A DNA stretch of 64,000 bases from VBOC01 sp964512655 (GCA_964512655.1 CAZEJT010000008.1:1-64000); one strand, 5' to 3'. Numbered from the stretch's first letter, positions 52,491 through 61,225 are shown. The notes: generated from the letters alone by a model not told the origin. Made by a program: numbers and translations.

Positions 52491-52891
52491 CCTCTGTATT
52501 CGGCAAAGTTGTCGGGTGTTTCGTAGACCGTGACGGCGTAAAGCCGCCCCGGGGAAACCTTCGGGCACAGGACTCTCCAGAAGACCGTTGCCAGGTTTTC
52601 TGCCGTGGGGATCACGCCCTTCAGGAAATCCACGTCGAGGTTCAGATGCCGGTGATCCACCTTTGATAAGATCTCGGACTCGATTACATCCGAGAGCTTC
52701 TTCAGATCCAGGATCATGCCCGTCTCGCCGTCCGGCTCGCCTGCTACCGTGACGCAGATTTCGTAATTGTGTCCGTGTCCATTCGGGTACGCGCACTTGC
52801 CGTAGGTCTTGAGGTTCTCATCCTCCGAAAACCTCGGGTTGTATAGCCGGTGCGATGCCGCGAAGTGCTCTTTTCTTGTCAGATAGACCAT
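52487..52891 (-). CDS. 6-pyruvoyl-tetrahydropterin synthase (PTPS/QueD family)
   Basis: A 134-residue T-fold enzyme. Zinc histidines are in FAASHRLYNP and GHGHNY. The active cysteine lies five residues before HGH (GKCAYPNGHGHNY), the spacing of eukaryotic PTPS rather than the C-x3-HGH of QueD. VDHRHLNLDVDFL and the pterin-binding glutamate in VTVYETPDN also match PTPS. It should turn 7,8-dihydroneopterin triphosphate into 6-pyruvoyl-tetrahydropterin. folE follows with an ATGA overlap. No queC, queE or queF genes are near, which argues against a queuosine role. Confidence 0.92.
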   Translation of the reverse strand: MVYLTRKEHFAASHRLYNPRFSEDENLKTYGKCAYPNGHGHNYEICVTVAGEPDGETGMILDLKKLSDVIESEILSKVDHRHLNLDVDFLKGVIPTAENLATVFWRVLCPKVSPGRLYAVTVYETPDNFAEYRG

Positions 52892-52945
52892 GAGTTGATT
52901 CCCTTACTCCTTCGTAATCTCAACACGGGGGAAATTGACAAAGTT

Positions 52946-53602
52946 TCAGGAGTCGCGCTTCCTGAAGATGCGCGTGTGCACGATCGCTGCGAGCCCGCCG
53001 CCGAGAAGAGGGCCGATCCAGTACACGAGATGATGGTCCCAGTAACCGCCGACGAGCGCAGGCCCGAATGTCCGGGCAGGATTCATCGATGCTCCCGTGA
53101 GAGGCCCTCCTGCCAGAATATCGAGCGTGATCGTGAGCCCGATAAAGAGTCCCCCGAGGTTTGCCGCGCGCGAATCCATTGCGGTTCCGTAGACTGCGAG
53201 GACGAGGAAGAACGTCAGAAGAAGCTCCAGGAGGATTCCTGCGCCCGCGCCGATCTCCGGCGCAAGGAGAGGGGTTCCCAGTTTCGCGAGCTCGGCCGCG
53301 GAGGCCGGAAGGACCGCTTTCGCCGCCAGCGCTCCGAAGACGCCGCCGGTAAGCTGGGCGATGGTATACGAGACCGCATCCTTGACGCCGATCTTCCCCC
53401 CGACCAGCGCTCCAAAGGTAACCGCGGGGTTATAGAAACCCCCCGAGATGTAGCCCATCGCCGAGACCATGACGGCGATCGTCAGGCCGTGAGCGAGCGC
53501 CACGCCGACCAGTCCGGCGTTCACGCAGATCGACGCTACGCCCACGAAAATCAGGGCAAACGTTCCGATGAACTCGGCCGCAAGCTTTTGGGTCATGTTC
53601 AT
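52946..53602 (-). CDS. Aquaporin (MIP family)
   Basis: A 218-residue channel with six membrane helices and the two NPA half-helices: GGFYNPAVTFG and GASMNPARTFGPAL. The N-terminal KLAAEFIGTFALIFVGV is standard. The arginine after the second NPA is part of the selectivity filter, and with the neighbouring small residues it fits a water-selective rather than a glycerol channel (NPAR rather than NPARD). A strong AGGAGG ribosome site precedes the ATG at 53602. Confidence 0.92.
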   Translation of the reverse strand: MNMTQKLAAEFIGTFALIFVGVASICVNAGLVGVALAHGLTIAVMVSAMGYISGGFYNPAVTFGALVGGKIGVKDAVSYTIAQLTGGVFGALAAKAVLPASAAELAKLGTPLLAPEIGAGAGILLELLLTFFLVLAVYGTAMDSRAANLGGLFIGLTITLDILAGGPLTGASMNPARTFGPALVGGYWDHHLVYWIGPLLGGGLAAIVHTRIFRKRDS

Positions 53603-53649
53603 GAATCCTCCTGTTGAGAGTGAGACCGGGGGAAAGGCGGCGCAGGGCG

Positions 53650-54108
53650 CTACAGCAGGGCCAGCACCTCGTCTGTGTGGCCTTCGACCTTCACCTTCCG
53701 GAAGATATGCGTGATCCTTCCGTTCTCATCGATGAGAACGGTCGTGCGCTCGATGCCCATGTAGTTCCTCCCCATGAGGTGCTTCATTTTCCACGTGCCG
53801 TAGGCCTTGATGACTTCCTTCCGCTCATCGCTCAGAAGGGGAAACGAAAGGCCGTATTTTTTCTGAAACTTCTGATGCGAGGAGATGGAATCTGCGCTGA
53901 TGCCGAAGATCAGCGCCCCCTTCTTCCGTACGCGGGCGAGGTTGTCCTGGAATGAACACGCTTCTTTCGTGCAGCCGGGCGTATCATCCTTCGGATAGAA
54001 ATAGAGAACGACCTTCTTCCCGCGGAGATCTCTGAGGGACACCGTTCCGCCGCTTGTGGACGGAAGCGAAAAATCCGGGGCCGGATCGCCGGCGCTCAAT
54101 TCAGTCAT
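53650..54108 (-). CDS. bcp: Thiol peroxidase Bcp/PrxQ
   Basis: A 152-residue atypical 2-Cys peroxiredoxin. The peroxidatic cysteine is in YPKDDTPGCTKEACSFQD, with the resolving cysteine five residues on (C-x4-C), as in PrxQ. Other marks are PDFSLPSTSGGTVSLRDLRGKKVVLYF, FGISADSISSHQKF and RTTVLIDENGRI. It reduces hydroperoxides with thioredoxin, perhaps linked to bacillithiol in this organism. It has its own promoter. Confidence 0.95.
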   Translation of the reverse strand: MTELSAGDPAPDFSLPSTSGGTVSLRDLRGKKVVLYFYPKDDTPGCTKEACSFQDNLARVRKKGALIFGISADSISSHQKFQKKYGLSFPLLSDERKEVIKAYGTWKMKHLMGRNYMGIERTTVLIDENGRITHIFRKVKVEGHTDEVLALL

Positions 54109-54162
54109 GGCACCTGTGGTATTGTGTCATTCAGGCGTGTTAATCCAACGGAAGAGCGTCTT

Positions 54163-54192
54163 GAACTTACACAATACCCTTTGTAAAGTCAA
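54163..54192 (-). promoter_or_regulatory. Promoter for bcp
   Basis: Minus strand TTG (54192..54190), 20-base spacer, TAAGTTC (54169..54163), leaving about 50 bases before the ATG. Confidence 0.6.
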
Positions 54193-54212
54193 TTCCGCCG
54201 GTGGATGGCGGT

Positions 54213-55175
54213 TCAAAAATAGAAGCCGTAGACGACCGATGTGGGATAAAACCGGAAGGCGGGGAGCGGCATATGTATGAAATTCAGAAGCTCTCCGAGA
54301 GTAGAGAGGAGCGCCGAATCGTGTGGCAGAATTTTTGTCATGTCGAGGTCGGGCGCCAGAAAATAGACCCGGTGCGGGTCGGGTCCCGCAACGTTCCTCG
54401 CCCCGTACCCCAGGGCGATGCACAGCCACTCGGGCCAGAATCCGCGGGCCGACTCCGGCAGAAGTCCGTGCACTTTGAAGCTCATCCAGAACGTCTGTCC
54501 CTCGTAGTCGTCGATGATGAGATGCTTCTGACCCTTGAAACCGACGCCCCCCGGGTTGCCGAGAAGATCAGAGGGATGGTAACTCAGTTTCAGGTCGAAG
54601 TTTCTCAGGTAAGGGACATAGTGGCGCGCGATGGGCCATGCGGCCCCTCCGACGTCGGACGCGAAATCGACGCGGTCGAAACCCCACGCAGAAAACCCAT
54701 CCTCGACCTCCACGTAGGTCTGGAACAGGAGAGCGCCCCCGGAACCGATCCAGAGAGCGCTTTCATCCGAAACGTCGGCCCAGCGGACGGAGCGCTCGAT
54801 CAGGAATCCAAGCAGAGTGGCGCCGTAGAAGTGCCCGATCTTATCCACGCTCAGGCCGTAGACGAGATCCTCCTCGAAGTGAAAGGGCGCCCTGTTGTCC
54901 TTCCACCACCCGCTCTGCTGGTAAAAATGGATGACGAGCATCGAGCCGAGAAGGGTCCCTCCCACGAGCGCGAGACGCCCCTTGTCGTAGCCGGAGTCCG
55001 GGCGCTCCCTCGAGGGAACGGGATGCGCAGTGTCTTGTGGAGTCCGCATTTCTCCCGCGATTCCGGGATAGAAAATCCGGCCGCTGAGATCCGCTGCGGC
55101 TCCGGCGGCGGGGAGGGCTTCCGATCGTCCCGGGCCTCCGGAAATCAGCGCTGCAAGAAGAATGCACCCAACCAC
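54213..55175 (-). CDS. DUF2279-like envelope protein
   Basis: A 320-residue exported protein. A signal-like N-terminus (CILLAALISGGPG) is followed by GLSVDKIGHFYGATLLGFLIERSVRWA, LWIGSGGALLFQTYVEVEDGFSAWGFDRVDFASDVGGAAWPIARHY, the region that marks DUF2279 (YfiM-like). The second half is strand-rich (DLKLSYHPSDLLG, GQTFWMSFKVHGLLP) and ends VYGFYF. Function unknown. GTG start at 55175, three bases after the UDP-xylose synthase stop, so it is the last gene of the ugd-uxs operon. Confidence 0.82.
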   Translation of the reverse strand: MVGCILLAALISGGPGRSEALPAAGAAADLSGRIFYPGIAGEMRTPQDTAHPVPSRERPDSGYDKGRLALVGGTLLGSMLVIHFYQQSGWWKDNRAPFHFEEDLVYGLSVDKIGHFYGATLLGFLIERSVRWADVSDESALWIGSGGALLFQTYVEVEDGFSAWGFDRVDFASDVGGAAWPIARHYVPYLRNFDLKLSYHPSDLLGNPGGVGFKGQKHLIIDDYEGQTFWMSFKVHGLLPESARGFWPEWLCIALGYGARNVAGPDPHRVYFLAPDLDMTKILPHDSALLSTLGELLNFIHMPLPAFRFYPTSVVYGFYF

Positions 55176-55178
55176 CTG

Positions 55179-56144
55179 CTACGACACCTTCAGATTCGCC
55201 TTCATCTTCGCCCGGAAATACTCGCAGGTCAGCCTGAGGCCTTCCGAGCGGGTCACGCGAGGCTCCCACCCGAGGAGCCTCCGGGCTTTGGAGATGTCGG
55301 GCTGTCTGACCTTCGGATCGTCTTCGGGGAGCGGATTGAAGGAGATCTTGCCTTTCCCGCCGGTCAGTTGAAGGATTTCGCGGGCCAGCTGGAGAACGGT
55401 GATTTCGTCGGGATTTCCGATGTTGACCGGCTCCGTTATGTCGGAGATGAGCAAACGGTAGATCCCGTCGATGAGGTCGTCGACATAGCAGACGCTCCGC
55501 GTCTGACTGCCGTCTCCAAACACCGTGATGTCCTTGTCGAAGATGGCCTGGGAAAGAAAGGCGGGGATGGCCCTCCCGTCGTCGACGCGCATGCGTGTCC
55601 CGTACGTGTTGAAAATCCTCACGATCCGGGTATCGACCCCGTGATACCTGTGATACGCCATGGTCATCGCTTCGGCAAAGCGCTTGGCCTCGTCGTACAC
55701 CCCCCGGAGTCCGATTGGGTTGACGTTGCCCCAGTATGTCTCCGCCTGGGGATGTTCGAGCGGATCGCCGTAGACCTCCGATGTCGACGCAAGGAGAAAG
55801 CGTGCGCTCTTGGCCTTCGCAAGCCCGAGCGCCTTGTGCGTGCCGAGCGAGCCGACCTTCAGCGTTTGAATCGGCACCCTCAGATAATCGATCGGGCTCG
55901 CCGGCGAGGCAAAGTGAAGTATATTGTGGACAGGGCCCTCGACGTAAATGAAGTTGGTCACATCCTGGTGGACGAAGCGAAATCGCGGATTGCCCATGAG
56001 GTGGGCGATGTTCGACGGATCGCCGGTAATCAGGCTGTCGATGCATACCACCGCGTGGCCCTCGGCCAGGAGGCGGTCGCAGAGATGCGAGCCGAGAAAC
56101 CCCGCCCCGCCGGTGACGACGCTTACCCGGTCAGCTCCGGGCAC
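55179..56144 (-). CDS. uxs: UDP-glucuronate decarboxylase (UDP-xylose synthase)
   Basis: Extended SDR of 321 residues. It binds NAD+ through VVTGGAGFLGSHLCDRLL and has ASTSEVYGDPLEHPQ-ETYWGNVNPIGLRGVYDEAKRFAE, the UXS hallmark with the YxxxK pair. IVRIFNTYGTRMRVDDGRAIP and FGDGSQTRSVCYVDDLI are also typical. It makes UDP-xylose from UDP-glucuronate, the product of the gene just upstream. Its GTG start overlaps the ugd end by 14 bases. UDP-xylose or an arabinose derivative likely feeds surface polysaccharide. Confidence 0.95.
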   Translation of the reverse strand: MPGADRVSVVTGGAGFLGSHLCDRLLAEGHAVVCIDSLITGDPSNIAHLMGNPRFRFVHQDVTNFIYVEGPVHNILHFASPASPIDYLRVPIQTLKVGSLGTHKALGLAKAKSARFLLASTSEVYGDPLEHPQAETYWGNVNPIGLRGVYDEAKRFAEAMTMAYHRYHGVDTRIVRIFNTYGTRMRVDDGRAIPAFLSQAIFDKDITVFGDGSQTRSVCYVDDLIDGIYRLLISDITEPVNIGNPDEITVLQLAREILQLTGGKGKISFNPLPEDDPKVRQPDISKARRLLGWEPRVTRSEGLRLTCEYFRAKMKANLKVS

Positions 56145-57450
56145 GGTCCGCTCCCCTGCCGACGCCGAAATAGTCGAATCCCTTCTCGGCCAGAATCGAC
56201 GGATCGTAGATATTCCTTCCGTCGAAGATGACGTGGCCCCGCATCAGCGATTTCATCCGGTCGAAGTCGGGCCGGCGGAACACATTCCACTCCGTGAGGA
56301 CCAGAAGTCCGTCGGCGCCGCGGAGGGCCGCGTAGTTGTCCTTGAAAAACTTCACCGAATCGCCGAGTTGTTTTCGCCCTTCCTCGAGGGCGACCGGGTC
56401 GTGTGCGTGCACGGCAGCGCCGCGCTTCAGAAGTTCCCGGATGATCGGAATGCTGGGCGCATCGCGCATATCCTCGGTGTTGGGCTTGAAGGATAGCCCC
56501 CAGACCGCAACGACCTTCCGCGAGAGGTTTCTGCGGAAGTAGCGGGTGATCTTCTCGACGATCATCATTCGCTGGCGCAGATTGACCGATTCCACCGCTG
56601 CCAGGATCTTGAAATCGTAGTTGGCTTCCTCCGCGGTCCTTGCAAGCGCCTTGATGTCCTTCGGAAAACATGATCCCCCGTATCCTGCCCCGGCGAAGAG
56701 AAACTGCGTCCCGATCCGCGGATCGGAGCCGATTCCCTTCCGCACCATGTCCACGTCGGCCCCGAGGCGGTCGCAGAGATTGGCAATCTCGTTCATGTAC
56801 GAGATCTTCGTGGCAAGGAAGGCATTTGCCGCGTATTTCGTCAGCTCCGCGCTTTCCTCGTCCATGAGAATCACCGGATTCCCCGTCCTGATGAACGGGG
56901 CGTAGAGGTCCTGCATGATGCCGATGGCGCGCGGACTCCTTGAGCCGATGACAATCCGGTCGGGCTTCATGAAATCGCCCACCGCCGCGCCCTCTTTGAG
57001 GAATTCCGGGTTGGAAACGACGTCGAATTCGGTATGGGTCATTCCGGAAACGATCTCCCGGACCTTTCGGGCCGTCCCCACGGGGACCGTGCTCTTGTTC
57101 ACGATGACCTTGTAGGAGTTTATAAACCGGCCGATGTCGCGCGCGGTCTGGAGAACATGCTTCAGGTCTGCGGCGCCGTCGAGATTCGAGGGGGTCGGCA
57201 GGGCCAGAAAGACGACTTCGGATCCTTTGATCGCCCTCTCGAGGTTCATGGTAAAGGAAATCCTCTTCGCCGCGAGATTACTTTTCAAAAGTTCCTGCAG
57301 CCCGGGCTCGTAGGTGGGAGAGATACCGCGCCGGAGAGTCCGGATTTTCTTCTCGTCGATGTCCACGCAGGTGACGTCGTTGCCGGTCGCCGCGAAGCAG
57401 GTGCCAACGACCAGGCCGACGTAGCCCGTTCCGATAACGCTTATCCGCAT
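56131..57450 (-). CDS. ugd: UDP-glucose 6-dehydrogenase
   Basis: NAD-dependent enzyme oxidising UDP-glucose to UDP-glucuronate, 439 residues. Marks: MRISVIGTGYVGLVVGTCFAATG, NKSTVPVGTARKV, SNPEFLKEGAAVGDF, the catalytic cysteine in GYGGSCFPKDIKAL and GLSFKPNTEDMRDAPS. It has its own promoter and is followed by uxs and a DUF2279 gene in one transcript. Confidence 0.96.
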   Translation of the reverse strand: MRISVIGTGYVGLVVGTCFAATGNDVTCVDIDEKKIRTLRRGISPTYEPGLQELLKSNLAAKRISFTMNLERAIKGSEVVFLALPTPSNLDGAADLKHVLQTARDIGRFINSYKVIVNKSTVPVGTARKVREIVSGMTHTEFDVVSNPEFLKEGAAVGDFMKPDRIVIGSRSPRAIGIMQDLYAPFIRTGNPVILMDEESAELTKYAANAFLATKISYMNEIANLCDRLGADVDMVRKGIGSDPRIGTQFLFAGAGYGGSCFPKDIKALARTAEEANYDFKILAAVESVNLRQRMMIVEKITRYFRRNLSRKVVAVWGLSFKPNTEDMRDAPSIPIIRELLKRGAAVHAHDPVALEEGRKQLGDSVKFFKDNYAALRGADGLLVLTEWNVFRRPDFDRMKSLMRGHVIFDGRNIYDPSILAEKGFDYFGVGRGADRARS

Positions 57451-57489
57451 CTGTGCTTATCCGGGATTATCGCGATTGGTACAGGGGGT

Positions 57490-57519
57490 CAGTATATGGT
57501 TTTTCAGCGCTAAATTCAA
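57490..57519 (-). promoter_or_regulatory. Promoter for ugd-uxs operon
   Basis: Minus strand TTG (57519..57517, in TTTG), 20-base spacer, TATACTG (57496..57490), about 46 bases before the ATG. Confidence 0.7.
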
Positions 57520-57542
57520 AGGCCTTCCGTACGGGGGCGGGG

Positions 57543-58658
57543 TTACGACCGGAAAAATGAGCGTACCGACGTTGCCACATGCTCGATCTGCTCGCCGGTC
57601 ATCTCGGGAAAGAGGGGGAGAGACAGGCATTCCCGTGCTGCGCTCTCGCTGACCGGAAAGTCTCCCTCCGCATGCCCGAGGTGCCCGCATGCGGCCTGCA
57701 AATGGAGCGGGACAGGATAATGAAGGCCGGTTGTAATCTCTCTTTCCGAAAGGAATCTCTGCAGTTCCTCCCGCCGGGGAGTGCCGATGACAAACTGGTG
57801 GTAAACGTGTTCTGCATCCTGGGGTTCAAACGGGAGCCTGACATCGGGCATATCGCCAAGCGTATCCTTGTAGAACCGGGCGAGTTCCCTTCGTTTGAGA
57901 GTCCATTCCGGAAGATACTTCATCTTGACGCCGAGGACTGCTCCCTGGATTCCGTCCATCCTGTAATTGTGGCCGTAGAAGGCGTGGCGGTATTTCTCGG
58001 TCTGGCCGTGGTCTCGAAGCTGACGTATGCGGCCTGCCAGCGCGGAATCGTTAGTTGTAACCGCCCCTGCTTCCCCGTAAGCTCCCAGGTTCTTTCCCGG
58101 ATAAAAACTGAAACATCCTGCCAATCCAAAACCACCCACAGTTCTCCCGCGATACCGCGCAAGATGCGCTTGGCATGCATCTTCAATCACAATAGCTCCC
58201 TCGCGTTCAGCCAGACCCTGAATTTCGTTCATGGCGGCAGGAAGCCCGTACAGGTGGACCGGGATGATCGCCTTGATCGGGGGATGCTTACGCCGGAAGA
58301 GTTCCTCCAGCCTGTTCGGATCGAGGGTGTAGGTCCTGGGCTCGATGTCCACGAACACAGGGATCGCCCCGGCGAGGGAAATCGCCTCGACCGTCGCGAT
58401 AAACGTAAAAGGGGTCGTGACAACCGCATCCCCCTTGCCGATCCCCGCCGCCCACAGGGCCAGATGGAGCGCGTCAGTTCCGGAGCCCACGGCGATACAA
58501 TGTGAGGCGTCATGCGCGCGGGCGAAGGATTCCTCGAATCGTTCAACTGAGCTCCCGAGAATGAATTGCGAACTCGTGATGACGTCACCGATGGCGGAGT
58601 CTATCTCCGACCGAATCCGGACGTATTGGGCGTGCAGATCAGCGAGGGGAACCTTCAC
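57543..58658 (-). CDS. DegT/DnrJ/EryC1-family sugar aminotransferase
   Basis: PLP enzyme of 371 residues that aminates keto-sugars on nucleotide carriers. Marks: VPLADLHAQY, GSGTDALHLALWAAGIGKGDAVVTTPFTFIAT, EDACQAHLARYRGR, PLP lysine in FSFYPGKNLGAYGEAGAV, and YRMDGIQGAVLGVKMKYL. The glutamine in place of the commonest DAAQ-type residues is within family range. The start is GTG at 58658. It lies just upstream of ugd and may act in the same polysaccharide pathway; the exact sugar is unknown. Confidence 0.92.
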   Translation of the reverse strand: MKVPLADLHAQYVRIRSEIDSAIGDVITSSQFILGSSVERFEESFARAHDASHCIAVGSGTDALHLALWAAGIGKGDAVVTTPFTFIATVEAISLAGAIPVFVDIEPRTYTLDPNRLEELFRRKHPPIKAIIPVHLYGLPAAMNEIQGLAEREGAIVIEDACQAHLARYRGRTVGGFGLAGCFSFYPGKNLGAYGEAGAVTTNDSALAGRIRQLRDHGQTEKYRHAFYGHNYRMDGIQGAVLGVKMKYLPEWTLKRRELARFYKDTLGDMPDVRLPFEPQDAEHVYHQFVIGTPRREELQRFLSEREITTGLHYPVPLHLQAACGHLGHAEGDFPVSESAARECLSLPLFPEMTGEQIEHVATSVRSFFRS

Positions 58659-58686
58659 CGCATTCTGAAGTAGATCCTATGGATTG

Positions 58687-59058
58687 CTAGAATATCCCGT
58701 TCTCATTGGGAGAATCCTTTGGGACCTGCATCCCCGCTTCCCATTCCTCGATGATCAGGTTGTCCTCAAATCGGAAGATGTGCACCACGGCGATGTCGGT
58801 TGCGCCGGGTGTAGCTCGCACAACGCGCGAATGGGTCGCTACAAGATCTCCGTCTTCAAGAGCGCGTACGACCTCGATCGATTTGTTTGGGCTTTTGACC
58901 GCGGCTTCTTCCATCGCCTCGAGAAGCGATCGCCGGTCGCCCTTAAAATAGGCATTGTGGTGTGAAAACTTCGGGTGCACATATTTCTCATATGCCTCGC
59001 CCACCTTGCCGGACGCAGCCAACCTGAGAAATGAAATTGCGATGTCTTTCTTGGTCAC
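58687..59058 (-). CDS. SnoaL/NTF2-like protein
   Basis: A 123-residue protein of the SnoaL-like cone fold: AISFLRLAASGKVGEAYEKYVHPKFSHHNAYFKGD, LEAMEEAAVKSPNKSIEVVRALEDGDLVATHSRVV, AVVHIFRFEDNLIIEEWEAGMQVP. Such proteins are often called predicted SnoaL-like aldol condensation proteins; function is usually unknown. The GTG at 59058 (VTKKDIAIS) is chosen because the longer frame would run into tRNA-Ser. It starts 25 bases after the tRNA 3' end and probably shares its transcript. Confidence 0.82.
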   Translation of the reverse strand: MTKKDIAISFLRLAASGKVGEAYEKYVHPKFSHHNAYFKGDRRSLLEAMEEAAVKSPNKSIEVVRALEDGDLVATHSRVVRATPGATDIAVVHIFRFEDNLIIEEWEAGMQVPKDSPNENGIF

Positions 59059-59083
59059 TTGGTGGACACGGAAACTGATGATC

Positions 59084-59173
59084 TGGCGGAGGGGGAGAGA
59101 TTCGAACTCTCGGTAGAGCAAGCCCTACACTGGTTTTCGAGACCAGCCTATTCAACCACTCTAGCACCCCTCC
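59084..59173 (-). tRNA. tRNA-Ser (anticodon CGA)
   Basis: Minus strand. The acceptor stem GGAGGGG (59173..59167) pairs with CCCCTCC (59094..59088), followed by discriminator G and a genome-encoded CCA. The anticodon arm is CTGGT-CTCGAAA-ACCAG, giving CGA, which reads UCG. A long variable arm (TGTAGGGCTTGCTCTACC) marks a class II serine tRNA, and the T arm is GAGAG-TTCGAAT-CTCTC. Confidence 0.96.
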
Positions 59174-59188
59174 GATTGAAGCCGGGAA

Positions 59189-59219
59189 AAAATGTAGTCA
59201 AAAAGCGCCTCATTTACAA
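59189..59219 (-). promoter_or_regulatory. Promoter for tRNA-Ser
   Basis: Minus strand TTG (59219..59217), 20-base spacer, TACATTTT (59196..59189), 23 bases from the tRNA 5' end. This confirms that the same promoter class serves a stable RNA. Confidence 0.7.
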
Positions 59220-59290
59220 TCAGTTAAGCGTTGTCGCGAACCTGAGGGACGACATGAATGGTTGGAACATTCCCGCCGGGGAGACGGGAA

Positions 59291-61225
59291 CTACGAATTG
59301 ATGACTAGTTCCTGGCCGACGTGGATTTTGGTCCCGCGGATGTTATTCCAGGTGCGGAGGTTCCGGATGGAGACTCCGAACGTGGATGCAATGCCGTGAA
59401 GGGTGTCGCCGCGTCTCACGATGTAAGAGAGAGCTTTCTTGATGCTGGTGGAATCTTTTTGAGATGCGTCAGCGACCGCAACCTGCGCGCGCGGGAGTTC
59501 CCGCGTTGTATCGATGGAGCGGTACTTATCGGCGCGCTCTTTGGGTTCCCAGAGGACAATCATACTCCCGGCCTTGATCAGCCTTCCGTATGGGATGCCG
59601 TTCCACGATCTGAGATCGCTCGCCCGGACATTATAGAGCTTTGCAATTCCGCCGATCGTATCGCCCTTTTTCACTCTATACGTCAGCTTCTCTTTTCCCG
59701 CAGTTCCGGCCGTGCGCCTCGACCGCGAGGGACGGTCATCGTCGACCGGAGTAACAGTGAAGGTCGCAGCCGAGATGGATACCGGGATCACGAGAGACTT
59801 TCCGATGGAAATTCTGCGTCGGGGGTTAAGACGGTTCACTTCTGCCAGAAGCGCGCTGGGGATTCCGTATTTTTTGGAGATTGATCCGAGCGTTTGGCCT
59901 TTCGTTACCGTCACGACCAGCCAATCGCGTTTCTGCTCGTCCGGAATTTTCGCATAGTTCTCGGCAAACGAGGCCTTCGCGCCCGATGGAATTCTAAGCT
60001 GGTACCCCTTGGTCCCCGGCGGCGTGCACCACTGGAGCAATTCAGGATTCAGCTCGCGCAGCGTTTCAACATCCGTCCCCGCACACTTGGCGAGGACTGT
60101 GAAATCGACACAATCGTCCACCGATACGACATCGAAATTGAGAGGCTCCGAGGGCTGTACTTCAAACCCGTATGTCCTCGGATCGAGGCCCATGACTGCG
60201 GCGGCAATGTACTGGGGGACGTAGTTCCGCGTCTCTCGCGGCAGGCGGGTGCGCATGCTCCAGAAATCTGTCGACTTGCTTCTGTGGATCGCATGATGGA
60301 CCCTGCCGGCGCCTGAATTGTAAGCTGCGAGAACAAGGTACCAATCACCGAATTCGGCATAGAGGTCCTTCAGGTGGCGTGCGGCCGCGGCAGACGCCTT
60401 CTCAAAATCCCTTCGTTCATCGTACCAGAAATTTCCGCTCAGACCATAGAGGCGGCCCGTGCCTTTTACGAACTGCCAGAGACCCACTGCCTTCGCCCAC
60501 GACCGGGCGAGGGGATTGAGCCCGCTCTCGATCATCGACAAATAGACCAGCTCCTCCGGGACTCCCTCCTTCCTGAACGCCTGGCGCATGATGGGGAAGT
60601 ATCTTCCGGAGAGATATAACCAGTGCTCGAAGTGGCCTCTGCCCCTCTCCTGCAGATACCGGATGTTCTGCTCCACGTGTCCATTGATTACAAGGGGTAC
60701 GGTGAGCGTCTTAATGACCTGTTTCGGGACGTCCTGATCTACGCTGGTATTCGCCTCATCAACCTGGTTGAGCTTATTGCGCAGTGCGAAAATTGATGCC
60801 TGTGGCCCCAGGCTGTCGATTTTCGCTATATACTTCTCATAATCCTCTACTACGCTGCGGCTCAGGTCGTTAAAATCGCAGTTATTTTCGATGTTCGGAT
60901 AGTAGCCCAGCTCGTTGAGGAAAGCGATCGCCGATTCAAACTCGTTTGCTGACCGTGTAGAATCGCCATCCTGCTCAGCGTTTAATGCACGGACATAATG
61001 CCGCCTCGCGCGCTCGAGCAGAAGAGCTGTCATAGCGTCATACGCGGAGTCAGAAACCAGGGAATCCTGGAGGGCGCTCTCCGATCCGAAAATCAGGCTC
61101 GAATCGGAAGTATTATCAGGGAAGGAGTAAGCGAGAGTCTGCTGAGGGGTCGGGCGGGTGGATTGCTCCGATGAGCAGCCCACCAGGACTACCATTAAGC
61201 CGACAACGAAATAAATTTTCCTCAA
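59291..61225 (-). CDS. mltD: Membrane-bound lytic murein transglycosylase with three LysM domains (MltD-like)
   Basis: A 644-residue lipoprotein (signal ending LVGCSS, lipobox at about residue 17). After a helical region of 200 residues the SLT domain has catalytic glutamate in ESGLNPLARSWAKAVGLWQFVKGTGRLYGL and AAYNSGAGRVHHAI. Three LysM repeats follow (VTKGQTLGSISKKYG, VKKGDTIGGIAKLYNV, VRRGDTLHGIASTFGV), at about residues 425, 520 and 600. It cleaves peptidoglycan to anhydromuropeptides during growth. The best promoter match in the window precedes it. Confidence 0.94.
   Translation of the reverse strand: MRKIYFVVGLMVVLVGCSSEQSTRPTPQQTLAYSFPDNTSDSSLIFGSESALQDSLVSDSAYDAMTALLLERARRHYVRALNAEQDGDSTRSANEFESAIAFLNELGYYPNIENNCDFNDLSRSVVEDYEKYIAKIDSLGPQASIFALRNKLNQVDEANTSVDQDVPKQVIKTLTVPLVINGHVEQNIRYLQERGRGHFEHWLYLSGRYFPIMRQAFRKEGVPEELVYLSMIESGLNPLARSWAKAVGLWQFVKGTGRLYGLSGNFWYDERRDFEKASAAAARHLKDLYAEFGDWYLVLAAYNSGAGRVHHAIHRSKSTDFWSMRTRLPRETRNYVPQYIAAAVMGLDPRTYGFEVQPSEPLNFDVVSVDDCVDFTVLAKCAGTDVETLRELNPELLQWCTPPGTKGYQLRIPSGAKASFAENYAKIPDEQKRDWLVVTVTKGQTLGSISKKYGIPSALLAEVNRLNPRRRISIGKSLVIPVSISAATFTVTPVDDDRPSRSRRTAGTAGKEKLTYRVKKGDTIGGIAKLYNVRASDLRSWNGIPYGRLIKAGSMIVLWEPKERADKYRSIDTTRELPRAQVAVADASQKDSTSIKKALSYIVRRGDTLHGIASTFGVSIRNLRTWNNIRGTKIHVGQELVINS

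Noticed and set aside
52487..52891. QueD of queuosine synthesis
   Set aside because: The cysteine is five residues before HGH as in PTPS, and the neighbours are folE and reductases rather than queC/queE. The alternative is kept only as a test.
54201..56231. Plus-strand open frame of 676 codons
   Set aside because: Opposite DUF2279, uxs and the end of ugd, all of which are well supported.
59270..59290. Terminator after the mltD-like gene
   Set aside because: Only a 6-bp stem (TTCCCG/CGGGAA) with a long loop and no T run; not convincing.
59059..59301. Short plus-strand open frame over the tRNA
   Set aside because: It covers tRNA-Ser and its promoter; the stems and anticodon arm are perfect.
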